The position numbers and the translations under genes were made by a program. Below, piece by piece: positions 10,266 to 19,802 of a stretch of 64,000 nt of DNA. The notes under the pieces are model-generated. The model saw only the letters and a program-made list of their open reading frames with translations. It was not told the DNA's origin and did not search any database. Source of the stretch: Verrucomicrobiota bacterium (GTDB lineage: Bacteria; Verrucomicrobiota; Verrucomicrobiia; Limisphaerales; J093); NCBI GenBank assembly GCA_027493615.1, contig JAOSKK010000001.1:735629-799628 (forward strand). The letters are read 5' to 3'. How positions within the stretch are numbered: position 1 is the first letter of the stretch; every line of letters begins with the position of its first letter.

Positions 10266-10522
10266 AGCCGCGGATGAGAAGTGTCTGGTGCTGGCTGGTG
10301 GTGAGCCTCCTCAGCCTGGCAGGAGCGCCTTCGGGATGGGCTTGCGCCACCTGTTTTGGCCGGTCGGACTCTGCGCTCGCCGAGGGCATGAACATGGGAA
10401 TTCTGTTCCTCCTCGGCGTGATCCTGACGGTGCTGGCGGCTTTGGGCGGCTTCTTCATTTACCTGGCGCGCCGGGCCGCGGCGATCCGGGCGGCGGTCTC
10501 TGAATCCCATCCTTCGGTCTGA
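10262..10522 (+). CDS. Small exported membrane protein with a CATCFG motif
   Basis: 86 residues, starting at the ATG that overlaps the previous stop codon (ATGA). A signal peptide or first helix (residues about 7-25) ends at WACATCFGRSDSALAEGMN. The motif carries a CxxC pair just outside the membrane, and a second helix (MGILFLLGVILTVLAALGG) follows. Conserved hypothetical proteins of this CxxCFG type occur beside oxidase genes in several phyla. A role in copper handling or thiol redox during CuA/CuB assembly would fit the motif and site but is not shown. The open frame extends further upstream, but only the 10262 start gives a sensible N-terminus. Confidence 0.75.
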   Translation: MKPRMRSVWCWLVVSLLSLAGAPSGWACATCFGRSDSALAEGMNMGILFLLGVILTVLAALGGFFIYLARRAAAIRAAVSESHPSV

Positions 10523-10525
10523 GCC

Positions 10526-11330
10526 ATGCAGGATTTCATCATCAAAGTCCTCCACCTCCCCCCGGTGGTGTCCGAGCACGGTCCCGCGATCGACCGCCTG
10601 CTGTTCTATGTGCACGTGTTGATGTTTGTGCTCGCGGTCGGCTGGGGGATCTTTCTGATCTACACATTGTGGCGGTATCGCCAGCGCAAGCAGCCCACCG
10701 CCGATGCGGCCGGGGTGCGTGGGCATATCTCGAGTTACCTTGAGGTGGGGGTGGCAGGCATCGAAGCGGCCCTGCTGATTGGACTGGCCATCCCGATCTG
10801 GGCGCGCGGCGGAACGGCCGGTAATTTTCCGCCGGAAAGCGAGTCCACCGTTGTTCGCATCATCGGCCGGCAGTTCAACTGGATCGCGCGTTATCCGGGG
10901 CCGGACGGGGTGTTTGGCAAGGGAGGGCCGCAGTTCTACTCGCCGGCGAATCCGCTGGCCATCGATCCCGAGGATCCCGCGGGGAAGGACGATGTCGTGG
11001 TCGAGACCAGCGAGGTAGTGGTGCCGGTGAACAAGCCTGTCATCGCCTTCATTTCTTCGCTCGATGTCATCCATGGATTCGCGGTGAAGACGCTGCGAGT
11101 CTCGCAGGACGCCATCCCCGGCTTGAGCAACCCGATCTGGTTCAAGCCCACGCAGGTGGGGGGATTATCTCATCACCTGTTCGCAGCTCTGCGGCAACGG
11201 GCACTCGAGCATGCGGGGCCTCCTGCGCGTGGTCACTGCGGAGGAGTACGAGCAGTACCTGCGGAGCAAGGCGCTAACCCGGCGAACCCGTCAGCTACGA
11301 ATAGTCACCCTTCGCCGCCGGTCGACCTGA
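10526..11330 (+). CDS. ctaC: Cytochrome c oxidase subunit II, frameshifted
   Basis: Carries the CuA centre that accepts electrons from cytochrome c. Two membrane helices (residues about 28-50 and 70-92) are followed by a periplasmic cupredoxin domain with RIIGRQFNWIARYPGPDG and the first CuA ligand in DVIHGF. In the uninterrupted frame the ending is nonsense. Removing one G from the run near 11158-11163 gives DYLITCSQLCGNGHSSMRGL, containing the complete C-x3-C-x3-H-x2-M CuA site, and a stop at 11328. Joined length is about 267 residues. It lacks a fused cytochrome c domain. It is last in the operon, whereas subunit II is usually first. Confidence 0.92.
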
Positions 11331-11394
11331 CGCGCCCGCTCGAGAAGGTTTCTGGTCTTTCGTCGGTGGCGGGCGTGGTTATGCTCCGGCCACG

Positions 11395-13484
11395 ATGGCC
11401 GCGCCGGTTTCCAACGGGTCTTTGCGGGCTGCGCGGGGGCGCCAGGGGTGGGTGATCCTCCTGGCGGTCCTTGGAATCGGCTGTGGCACCGCACGGGCGA
11501 CTTCCCCCTGGCTCCTGTCCGGGCGCGGCGAGGCCGCGGCCCAGCGAGGCGGTCGGCGACCGGGCCCCGTTGGCTTTTGCCCGTGACAACCGCCTCCGGC
11601 TGTACTTTCCCGCCGCCGGGCAGCAAGCCGTGTTCAAGGCGCGCTGGCGGAAGCCGACGTTGTTGGGGCGCACCTACACCAGCGCCGCGGCGGAGTTGGT
11701 CGTGGACGAGCGCCCGGGCGAGAGTCCGATCGGTGCTCCGGACTGGCGTCGGGTGACGGTGGTGGACGAGCGCGAATGGCCGGCGTTGGCCCGCGCGGCT
11801 GCTGATCTGCTGGTGGATGCGGAACCGCTGGGGGCACCGTGGTCCGGTTGTTGAATTTCGAGGCCGTGCTCTACCACGACGTCGGCGGGGTGTTGCGTGA
11901 AGCGTCCTTGGAAGACCGGCCGCCGGAGGTCAGGATCAGGCACCACGTGACCGCGGACGAATTCGCCACGGCCATGGTCCGCCGCCTCGAAGCCCGCGCC
12001 GCCGAGGATGCGTCAGCGGGTCCGCTGTTTCTGGTGATGCCGCGCCTGGATCCCGCCCGGCCCGACTTCATCCTGGTGGACCTGCCCCGCCGGCTGAGCG
12101 TCTATCTGTCCGCTCCGCCGCCGCCGGCGGATCCGCGCGGCCGGCCGGGGGGGCGATCAACAGCCGGATGTTCGGATCGCTCACGCTGGAAAGCCACGGC
12201 CTCGCGCTCCTCAAGAACCCCGTGTCCGCCGCGGGACGGCTGCTGAACCTGGGTTACCACGCGCTGGCGCGGGTGCTGACGCCCCCCTTGCCCACGTTCA
12301 AGGGGGCGGTGTCGGCGCTGAACGTCGGGCCGGGCATGGATCTCGAGGGCTTCGAACGGACTTTGGACCGGATCACCCATACGCGCCAGACGTCCGGTTC
12401 AGCGCGGCTGCTGGTGGACGGCGGACAGTTCTTCCCGGCGTTCGAGGCCGCCCTGCGGGCCGCGCAGGAGAGCGTACACCTGCGCGTCTGCATCTTTGAC
12501 CGCGACGACGTGGCGGTGGACGTGGCCGACCTTTTGCGGGCACGGTCGGAGGAGGTCGAGGTACGGGTTCTGCTGGATCGGATGAGCAGTCTGGCGGTGG
12601 CGAACAGCCCGCCGGTTTCCCAGATGCGGGCCGGTTTCACGCTTCCCTCCACGATTGGCCGCTATCTCGAGCGGGATTCCCGGGTGCGCGTGCGGCCCTT
12701 CTTGAATCCCTGGCTGTCGGCGGACCACAGCAAGGTGTTGCTCGTGGATGAGGCCGTGGCCTTCGTGGGGGGCATGAACATCGGGCGCGAGTATCGGTAC
12801 GAGTGGCACGACCTGATGGTCGAGTTGCGTGGCCCCGTCGTGGACCAGTTGGCCACCGATTTCGGTCGGGCCTGGGCCCACGCCAGCCTGGGGGGTGATC
12901 TTGCCTATGTGGCGCGCTCGTGGTTTGCCGGCGCGCGACGTCCGCCCGCGCCGGCGCCCTCCGACGCCATCCCCCTGCGGGTGCTCAAGACACAGACGTT
13001 GGACCACCAGATCCGCGGGGCGGTGTTCGCGGCGCTCAAGCGGGCTCGTCGTGAGATCTACCTCGAGAACCCCTACCTCACCGACCGGAGCGTGGTGAAG
13101 GCGCTGGTCGCGGCGCGCCGACGAGGGGTGGATGTGCGCGTGATCCTGCCGAACCAGAACAACCTGCCGGGCGGCACGAGCTCGAATTTCCTGATTGCCA
13201 ACACCCTGCTGCGCCACGGCGTGCGGGTGTTCATCTACCCGGGGATGACCCATGTCAAAGCCCTGTGGGTGGATGGCTGGGTGTGCCTTGGATCGGCCAA
13301 CTTCAACAACCTCAGCCTCCGCCTGAACCAGGAGGTCAACGTGGCAACGTCCGATCCCGGGTTTGCCGAGGAAGTGCGAACCCGGCTGTTTGAGACCGGC
13401 TTTCGTCGCTCGCACGAACTGACCGTGCCGCTGGTGGTCACCTGGACCGACCGCCTCGCCGAACGTATCCTCCGCCAGTTGTAG
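11395..13484 (+). CDS. Phospholipase D-like / cardiolipin synthase-type lipoprotein, frameshifted
   Basis: Two PLD phosphodiesterase motifs are present in the C-terminal 440 residues: HSKVLLVDEAVAFVGGMN and HVKALWVDGWVCLGSANF, each H-x-K-x4-D followed by a G-G/S-N element. That makes it a PLD-superfamily transferase such as cardiolipin synthase, or a phospholipase. The N-terminus has a signal peptide with a lipobox-like VLGIGC. About 200 residues between signal and PLD domain (FARDNRLRLYFPAAGQ..., LLNFEAVLYHDVGGVLREAS) are not typical of Cls and I cannot name them. The frames change near 11545, 11835 and 12150, in GC-rich DNA. Total joined length is about 695 residues. It follows subunit II by 64 bases. 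Confidence 0.78.
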
Positions 13485-13720
13485 GTGCGGCGGGGCGGCA
13501 AATCGCTCCACGCGATTCCGGGCCCCTGAGCAGTCGGGAGGAAGTCGCGAAGATCCCAGCGCGGCATAGCCGCAACCCAAAGACCCACAGAAGCAGGAGT
13601 GAGAGCGGGAGTGGGACCATGCGCCAGGCATCGCCCAGATCTGGGATTACGGCTTCCCGCGCGTCCCGCTGTGTGGGACAGTGCGTTGCACCCCGGCCGG
13701 CGTGCCGGAGGCATTTGACC

Positions 13721-15281
13721 ATGACTTCACGAACCCCAGATCGATGGACTCCCGCGGTGTTCGCGCCGGGGCGAAATGTGTTGGAGTGCGACTGCGGCGG
13801 GGTGGTTCTCCCCGGCGTGGCGCGGCGCCGATTTCTTCAACAGGTCGGACTGGGGGTTGCTGCCGGCGGAGTGCTCGGCTTCCGTGGGGGCACCGAGGGG
13901 CATGGGGGCTGCGCCGGCCTCGCCAGTGACGACCGCCGGTCCTTTGCGGGTCCATTCACGGAACCGTCGTTACTTTGCCGATGCCAGCGGACGGCCCGTG
14001 TACCTCACGGGCGCCCACACGTGGAACAACCTGTCCGACGTGGGCCCGGGCGATCCGCCGGCCGCCTTCGATTTCACGCAGTACCTCAACTTCCTGGAGC
14101 GCCACCATCACAACTTCATCCGGCTGTGGCGCTGGGAAACGACGCGCTGGGATGCGGGGGCCACGCCGGAATACACCACCGGCAAGGAAGTGTTCACGGT
14201 CGCGCCGCACCCTTGGAAGCGCACGGGGCCAGGCACGGCGTTGGATGGCGGGCCCAAATTTGATCTCGACCAGTTCGATCCGGCGTACTTCGAGCGGTTG
14301 CGGCAGCGGGTGCGCGCGGCGCAAGCCCGCGGCATTTACGTCAGCATCATGCTCTTCGAAGGCTGGGCGTTGCAGCACCTGCGCGGCGCCTGGTCGGCGC
14401 ATCCCTTCCATCCGTCGAACAACATCCAGGGTCTCGATGGCGACGCGGGAGGCGACGGTCGCGGTCTGTTGACCCACACCCTGAGGCTGCCGGCTGTGAC
14501 GCGTCGGCAGGAGGCGTATGTCCGCCACTTGATCGACACCGTGACGGACCTGGACAACGTCCTCTACGAGATCAGCAACGAGTGCGGCACTTACGCGCTG
14601 GAGTGGCAGTACCACTTCATCCGCTTCATCCGAGCCTGCGAACAGACCCAGACGCAGCAGCACCCGATCGGTATCACGTTCCTGTACTCGCGCGACGGGC
14701 AGCAACGCGGCACCAACGCCCAACTGTTCGACAGCCCGGCCGACTGGATTTCTCCCAATCCCGATGCCCCAGGTGGGTACAATTACCGCACCAATCCGCC
14801 CCCGGCCGACGGCCGCAAAGTCATTCTCTCAGACACCGACCATCTCTGGGGTATCGGGGGCAACCCCGACTGGGTGTGGAAGAGCTTTCTGCGGGGTCAC
14901 AACCCGCTGTTCATGGATCCCTACGACAACCGGGTGTTGGGCAAAGCCAACGCGGATTCCTGGAACCCGGTGCGGGAGAGCCTCGGCCACACACGGCGGT
15001 TGGCGGAGCGACTGGACCTGGCCGCCCTGGCGCCGCACGAAACGCTCGCTTCCACCCGCTTTTGCCTGGCCGATCCCGGACGCGAGTACGTGGCCTATCT
15101 GCCCGAGGGCGGTGAGATCGAGCTCGATCTGTCCGCGGCCCAGGCGTCGCTGGCGGTCGAGTGGATTGAAGCTTCAGCGGGGGCGTCGCGCGAGGGCGAG
15201 GCGGTGGTCGGCGGGAGCGCGCTCCGTTTGCGCGCGCCCTTCAGCGGCCCCGCGGTGGTCTGGGTGCGCAGGCAGTCCTGA
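13721..15281 (+). CDS. Secreted glycoside-hydrolase-like protein with collagen-binding-type C-terminal domain, frameshifted
   Basis: The ATG at 13721 opens a TAT-type leader (RRRFLQQVGLGVAAGGVLGF). The frame changes near 13930 into RYFADASGRPVYLTGAHTWN, the opening strand of DUF4038/apiosidase-like TIM barrels. EISNECGTYALEWQYH near residue 290 contains the likely catalytic acid Glu. The last 85 residues (STRFCLADPGREYVAYLPEG ... FSGPAVVWVRRQ) match the putative collagen-binding domain (PF12904 type) found at the end of such proteins. About 519 residues, probably an exported polysaccharide-degrading enzyme. Substrate cannot be told from sequence. The same C-terminal module closes the gene at 36584-38723. 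Confidence 0.75.
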
Positions 15282-15378
15282 CCCGGCCGCCATCGCCGTG
15301 CGGCGGGCGGCTTCGCCTCTCGGCTCCGGCCCCGCGTCGCGGGTTCGAATCGGCTTTCCGCACGCGGTCGGGGCTGCT

Positions 15379-16532
15379 ATGGACCCGGCAGTGAAACCGC
15401 TTGCCTCCGCCCGTTCCTCGTACCCCGGTTGGGTCGCGCTGCTGTTGACCCTGATCTTGACCGGCCTCGTTCCCTCTCCCGCTGCGTGGGCCACCCCGGT
15501 CCGTGTCATTTTCGACACGGACATGGGCTCCGACTGCGACGACGTCGGGGCGTTGGCGATTCTGCACGTTTATGCGGATCGCGGGCAGGCTGAGATCATC
15601 GGGTGCATCTTCAGTTCGGGAAAGGTCCCGTACGGTGCCGGCGTGGTGGAGGCCATCAACGTCTATTACGGCCGGCCCCACATTCCGGTGGGGGCCGCCC
15701 ACGATGGCCTCGTGGGCGATCCCGTCGACAAGATGACCGCGGAGAAGCTGGCGAAGGACACGGCGGCCTTCGGGAACCGCATGGTTCACAACCGCGACGC
15801 CGAGGAGATGACAGCCTTGAACCGGCGGCTCCTGGCGTCACAGCCGGACCACAGTGTCACCTACCTGACCGTGGGCCACACCAAGGGGCTTCACGACCTG
15901 CTCGTTTCGCCGCCGGACGCCGCATCTCCGTTGAGCGGTTTCGAGCTGGTCCAGCGGAAGGTTCAGCGATGGGTGGCGCTGGGGGCGCTGGGGGCGGCAA
16001 TCCGGAGGGGCGCCTCACGAAGGACTGGAATTTCTTCTTCAACGGGACCGCCCCGTACACCCGGCATCTGGTCGAGCGTTTCCCGGTGCCAGTGTTCTAC
16101 GTGGACGGCGGGGACGACGTTCTGACCGGCCGATCGCTGAAGCACACGCCTTCGGGCAACATCGTGCGCACGGCGTACCGGGACTGGCTGTGGAACTACG
16201 AGCAGAAGACCCTCGATGGCCAACGCCCGAGCTGGGATCTGGTGGCGGTTTACTACGCGATCGAGGGGTGCGGCGACTACCTGGTCGAGGCGGGACGCGG
16301 CTGGCTGGAGTTCGACGAGGAGAAGGGGTGCCGGTGGATGAACGGCGGGCGGGACAACGCCCAGACGTTCATCCGTCAGAAGTCCGGGGTCAGCGAGCGG
16401 TTGGCGGCGGAACTAAACGCGCTCCTGGCCCTGCCGCCCCGGCTTCGCGCGACCGTGCGCCCCCGACGCCGGTGGGGGCAAGGAGTTCGGGGTTGCGGGC
16501 GGTCTGCGCGCGGGCTGACCATCGGGGTGTGA
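15379..16532 (+). CDS. Exported nucleoside hydrolase-like protein, frameshifted
   Basis: Family of inosine-uridine preferring nucleoside hydrolases, which split N-glycosidic bonds of ribonucleosides. The calcium-site motif appears as FDTDMGSDCDDVGALAIL. A signal peptide precedes it (VALLLTLILTGLVPSPAAWA). The frame slips near 15990, in the repeated CTGGGGGCG stretch, and resumes at NPEGRLTKDWNFFFNGTAPY; the C-terminal half (FYVDGGDDVLTGRSL, YRDWLWNY) is well kept. Joined length is about 383 residues. The stop overlaps the GTG start of the next gene (GTGTGA). The secreted location suggests scavenging of nucleosides or another glycosidic substrate. Confidence 0.8.
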
Positions 16533-17014
16533 ACTTCCGGTCCAAGCTTCTCTCGCTCGAGGAACTGGCGGGATGGCGGGCGGCGCGGCGGGCGGCGGGT
16601 GCGCGTGTCGTGGCCACCAACGGCTGCTTCGATCTCCTGCACCTGGGGCACGTGACGTACCTCGAGGCGGCGCGGGCATTGGGCGACGCGCTGCTGGTGG
16701 GGGTGAACGGTGACGCCTCGGTGCGGGCACTCAAAGGGGCCGGTCGCCCGCTGAACTCCGAGCGGGACCGGGCACTGGTCCTGGCGGCGCTGGCGTCGGT
16801 GGACGCCGTGTACGTCTTTCCCGAACTGACAGCGCTGGCGTTCCTGGACCGCGTCCGGCCGGACATCTATGCCAAGGAGGCGATTACTCGGTGGACACCA
16901 TCAACCAGGAGGAGCGGCGATTTGTCGAGGGTTATGGCGGCCGGGTGGTTGTGCTGGGCGGGGGTGCCGGGCAAGTCCACGACGCAGTTGGCCCATCGGT
17001 TGGCCGCGGGCTGA
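16529..17014 (+). CDS. rfaE2: D-glycero-beta-D-manno-heptose 1-phosphate adenylyltransferase
   Basis: Activates heptose-1-phosphate with ATP to ADP-heptose, for the lipopolysaccharide core. About 161 residues, a stand-alone version of the HldE C-terminal domain. The nucleotidyltransferase signature GCFDLLHLGHVTYLEAAR with HxGH is near residue 32. The start is the GTG at 16529 overlapping the previous stop. The frame is open throughout, but residues about 117-148 read as unrelated sequence (RWTPSTRRSGDLSRVM). Adding one G near 16877 restores AKGGDYSVDTINQEERRFVE, and losing one near 16970 restores the ending VPGKSTTQLAHRLAAG. Two compensating indels therefore hide in an apparently intact gene. 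Confidence 0.82.
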   Translation: MNFRSKLLSLEELAGWRAARRAAGARVVATNGCFDLLHLGHVTYLEAARALGDALLVGVNGDASVRALKGAGRPLNSERDRALVLAALASVDAVYVFPELTALAFLDRVRPDIYAKEAITRWTPSTRRSGDLSRVMAAGWLCWAGVPGKSTTQLAHRLAAG

Positions 17015-17125
17015 GCGGTGTGTGACCGAGACCGGAGACCGGAATTGGCGGAAGATTGAGCTTGCCTGGAGTCGGTTGGAGTGATTTAAGGCGGACTGTC
17101 AGTCCAAATTAACCCTGCAACCCTC

Positions 17126-19057
17126 ATGAACCGACTCTTGTGCTTCACTGGATGCCTGGCGATCGCCGGCGGGTGCGCCCTGACGGTCGCCCAGGTTTAC
17201 GACATCACGACGTTCGACCCCGCGTCGAAGGGGCCCTGGGCCTACCGGGGCAAGACCACGCTGGTGGTTCCCAAGGTCGCGAAAGGGTCCATCACGCTGG
17301 ACGGGGCCGCGTCGGCCGCGGAATACGGTGGTTTCGCGGGCATCGAGGTGGTGCCCGGATTGGGCGATCAAGGGGCGGGCAACGCGAGACCGGGCGCCTG
17401 GATTCTGGACTTTCCCGAGGACCGCGTCTGGGACGGGCCGGAGGATTCGGGTTTCACGTACTGGCTCGCCCACGATGACGACTATCTCTATGTCGGGGTC
17501 CACGTGAAAGACGACGTGGTCGTGAGCGACAACCCCAACGCCGCGTTTTGGAACGACGACTCGATCGAGATCGTGGTGGATGCCCTGAACGACCGGTTCG
17601 ACAACAACACCGACAACTCGAAGGACGCCTTCGGCGGCCACTGCTACGTCAACTACCAGGGCCGGTTCTCCGCCTGGGACGACGCGGCCGGGCAGATCAG
17701 CGGCGAGAGTTGGGCCACCGGCGTGAATTGGAAGTACGGACCGAACGAGGACATCTTTGGTTTCGGAAAAGCGGTGGCGGGCGGCTGGCAGATGGAGACG
17801 CGCTTCCACAAGCGGCTGTTCGAGGATCCCGCCCGGGGCAACAAGTTGAAGGACGGCTACCGCATGGGGTTCAATATTGGCCTGGATGACGACGACCAGC
17901 AGGGCCCGAGCGCCGGCGGGTGGCGGACGTTCGATCTGGAGGTGCAGTATTTCTGGGCCAACCGAGAACGGCTACAAGGGTACACGGCAGACCTGGTTGC
18001 CTCGCTGACTCCCGAGGCGATCGCCGGAAAGTGGTATCTCTTTGACGGATCCGTGACGCCGGGGGTGGTGAATTCGACGGGCCGGCTGGCTCACGGCGGC
18101 ACGGGGGAGATCCTGTTCGCGTACGACACCCCGAAGCGAGGTCGGATCCTCTTCGTGACGGCAACCACGGACGGGGACAACGCCCCCATCAACGCCGACC
18201 CGGCCCTGATCGCGCTGCTGCAGGCGCGCGGCTATACCGTGACCGTGTTTGCTGCTGGCGGCAGTACGCCCGAGAGCTTGCGCACGGCCGCCCAGGGACA
18301 GGATGTCGTGCTCATTTCGGAGACAATCGGCTCGACTTCCGTCGTGGATCCTGCCGGCAGCGCGACGGGTGTGTTCAGCCTGAAGGACGTGGATGTTCCG
18401 GTGATCTCGTTCGAGGCTTACATGTTCGACAACGCGGACTGGGTGGAACGGACGCCGGACGGCTCCAACGACTTCATCCACTGGGGCAACTCCGGGCGCA
18501 CGGACCTTGCCGACCCTGCCATCCAGGATGGGCGCGACTCACTCTTCATCCGGAAGCCCACCCACCCGATTGCGGCGGGGTTGCCCGAGGGCCCGGTCCA
18601 GGTGTACAACGTGCTCTACAGCTTGACGTTTGGTCTGCCGTCGGCGGATGCCGATGTGGTGGCGAGCATCCAGCCGGACGGGTCGTACCCGACCATCTTT
18701 GTGTATGACAAGGGCGACAGGCTGGTGGACGGCTCGATTGCGCCCAACAAGCGGATCGGCTTCTTCCTTGGCCAGAACGCCGTGCCGTCCTGCGACTGGG
18801 CCTTGGACTACGCGGACTTGACCGACGCCGCCCGGACGCTGCTGTTCAACACCATCGAGTACTGTCTGCCGGCGGCCACGCCACCGACGCTGGCCATCGC
18901 GCGCAGCGGAGCCAACGTGGTGATCACTTACGCGGGCGGAGTGCTGCAAAGCGCGGCCGCCCTCGCGGGCGCGCCCTGGCAGGACGAGCCGGGCATCGCG
19001 AGTGGGGCGGCGATCCAGCCCGCGGGCGCGGGCAAGTTCTATCGGGTCCGACAGTAG
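17126..19057 (+). CDS. Secreted CBM9-like sugar-binding protein with C-terminal verrucomicrobial module
   Basis: 643 residues with an intact frame. A signal peptide (LLCFTGCLAIAGGCALTVA) is followed by a domain at residues about 45-280 with the family-9 carbohydrate-binding pattern: ITLDGAASAAEYGG, then FTYWLAHDDDYLYVGVHVKD and FWNDDSIEIVVDA. Residues about 330-590 (GRILFVTATTDGDNAPINAD onward) look like an alpha/beta domain of the ThuA/glutamine-amidotransferase type, without a clear catalytic triad. The last 55 residues end in GAGKFYRVRQ, a module common at the C-terminus of secreted proteins of this phylum. Probably binds sugars outside the cell. Enzymatic activity is unproven. Confidence 0.7.
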   Translation: MNRLLCFTGCLAIAGGCALTVAQVYDITTFDPASKGPWAYRGKTTLVVPKVAKGSITLDGAASAAEYGGFAGIEVVPGLGDQGAGNARPGAWILDFPEDRVWDGPEDSGFTYWLAHDDDYLYVGVHVKDDVVVSDNPNAAFWNDDSIEIVVDALNDRFDNNTDNSKDAFGGHCYVNYQGRFSAWDDAAGQISGESWATGVNWKYGPNEDIFGFGKAVAGGWQMETRFHKRLFEDPARGNKLKDGYRMGFNIGLDDDDQQGPSAGGWRTFDLEVQYFWANRERLQGYTADLVASLTPEAIAGKWYLFDGSVTPGVVNSTGRLAHGGTGEILFAYDTPKRGRILFVTATTDGDNAPINADPALIALLQARGYTVTVFAAGGSTPESLRTAAQGQDVVLISETIGSTSVVDPAGSATGVFSLKDVDVPVISFEAYMFDNADWVERTPDGSNDFIHWGNSGRTDLADPAIQDGRDSLFIRKPTHPIAAGLPEGPVQVYNVLYSLTFGLPSADADVVASIQPDGSYPTIFVYDKGDRLVDGSIAPNKRIGFFLGQNAVPSCDWALDYADLTDAARTLLFNTIEYCLPAATPPTLAIARSGANVVITYAGGVLQSAAALAGAPWQDEPGIASGAAIQPAGAGKFYRVRQ

Positions 19058-19063
19058 CCCAGC

Positions 19064-19113
19064 GGGGTCAGTCAGTAGTATTGTCAACTATTCAGGTTTC
19101 AGGGACTGACCCC
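19064..19113. repeat. 50-bp element with perfect 10-bp terminal inverted repeats
   Basis: GGGGTCAGTC at 19064-19073 is the exact inverse of GACTGACCCC at 19104-19113. The AT-rich interior contains TATTGTCAACTATT. The right half (CAGGTTTCAGGGACTGACCC plus one C, 19093-19113) recurs at 24101-24121. The shape suggests a REP/MITE-like mobile palindrome. It overlaps the 3' end of the esterase gene on the minus strand and supplies that gene's last residues and stop codon. Confidence 0.7.
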
Positions 19114-19744
19114 ATCGGCAGGTGCGGAGGAATTCGCGGATCAAGCTGAGTTCCTCCTCACCGGCGATGGTGTGGGCCTTGTTGAACTCGCGCCACTGGA
19201 CGTCCAACCCCCGGGCCCTGAGGAGTTCGACCTGCTTGCGAACGGGGGCGATGGGAAGCAAGGGATCCTCTGTGCCGTGGGTCATCAGGATCCGCTGTCC
19301 GGCGGCCACTGGTGACAGTTCCCGGAGCAGCGTGGCCACGTCGTGGAGGTAGCCGCTGATGCCGATCAAACCGGCCAGGCGATGCGGAAAGCGCAAGCCG
19401 GTCTCCAGCACCATGAGGCAGCCCTGGGAGAAGCCAAAGAGGGCTGTGTTCGCGGGCTCGAAGCCTCGCCGCGGCAGATCTTCCAGCAGGGCCGTCAGCA
19501 GCGTGCGGCTCCGCGCGACACCCGGACCCGCGTCGCCGTAGATATCGTACCAGGAATAGCCGCCGAAGTAGTCGTCCGGGGCGTTGACGAGCAGGTAGTT
19601 GAGCCAGGGCAGTCGGAGCTCGGTGGGCATCCAGCGATACCCCTCGAGGCTGTCCCCCAGGCCGTGAAGTACCACGAGCAGACGACGCGAGCTGCTCTCC
19701 CGGGCGGGCAGGAGTTCGGTGTGGAGGGAACGATCAGCGTTCAT
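19088..19744 (-). CDS. Alpha/beta-hydrolase (phospholipase/carboxylesterase family)
   Basis: 218 residues, cytoplasmic with no signal peptide. The serine nucleophile elbow is GFSQG near residue 103, the acid is in THGTEDPLLPI near 160 and the histidine in KAHTI near 192, a full catalytic triad. The oxyanion region is VVLHGLGDS. The fold matches the LysoPL/carboxylesterase family (PF02230 type), which hydrolyses short acyl or thioester substrates. The last seven residues (GQSLKPE) and stop codon come from the 50-bp repeat at 19064-19113, so the native C-terminus has probably been replaced. Confidence 0.85.
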   Translation of the reverse strand: MNADRSLHTELLPARESSSRRLLVVLHGLGDSLEGYRWMPTELRLPWLNYLLVNAPDDYFGGYSWYDIYGDAGPGVARSRTLLTALLEDLPRRGFEPANTALFGFSQGCLMVLETGLRFPHRLAGLIGISGYLHDVATLLRELSPVAAGQRILMTHGTEDPLLPIAPVRKQVELLRARGLDVQWREFNKAHTIAGEEELSLIREFLRTCRWGQSLKPE

Positions 19745-19802
19745 CAGTCGGTCATTGCCCCGCGCCCTTCAGACTTCGGTCCATGCCCTTCGCCCTTCGC
19801 CC

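Noticed and set aside
15282..15378. Possible tRNA from CGCGGGTTCGAATCGG
   Set aside because: Same reason: only the T-loop-like sequence is present and the flanks do not pair into a cloverleaf.
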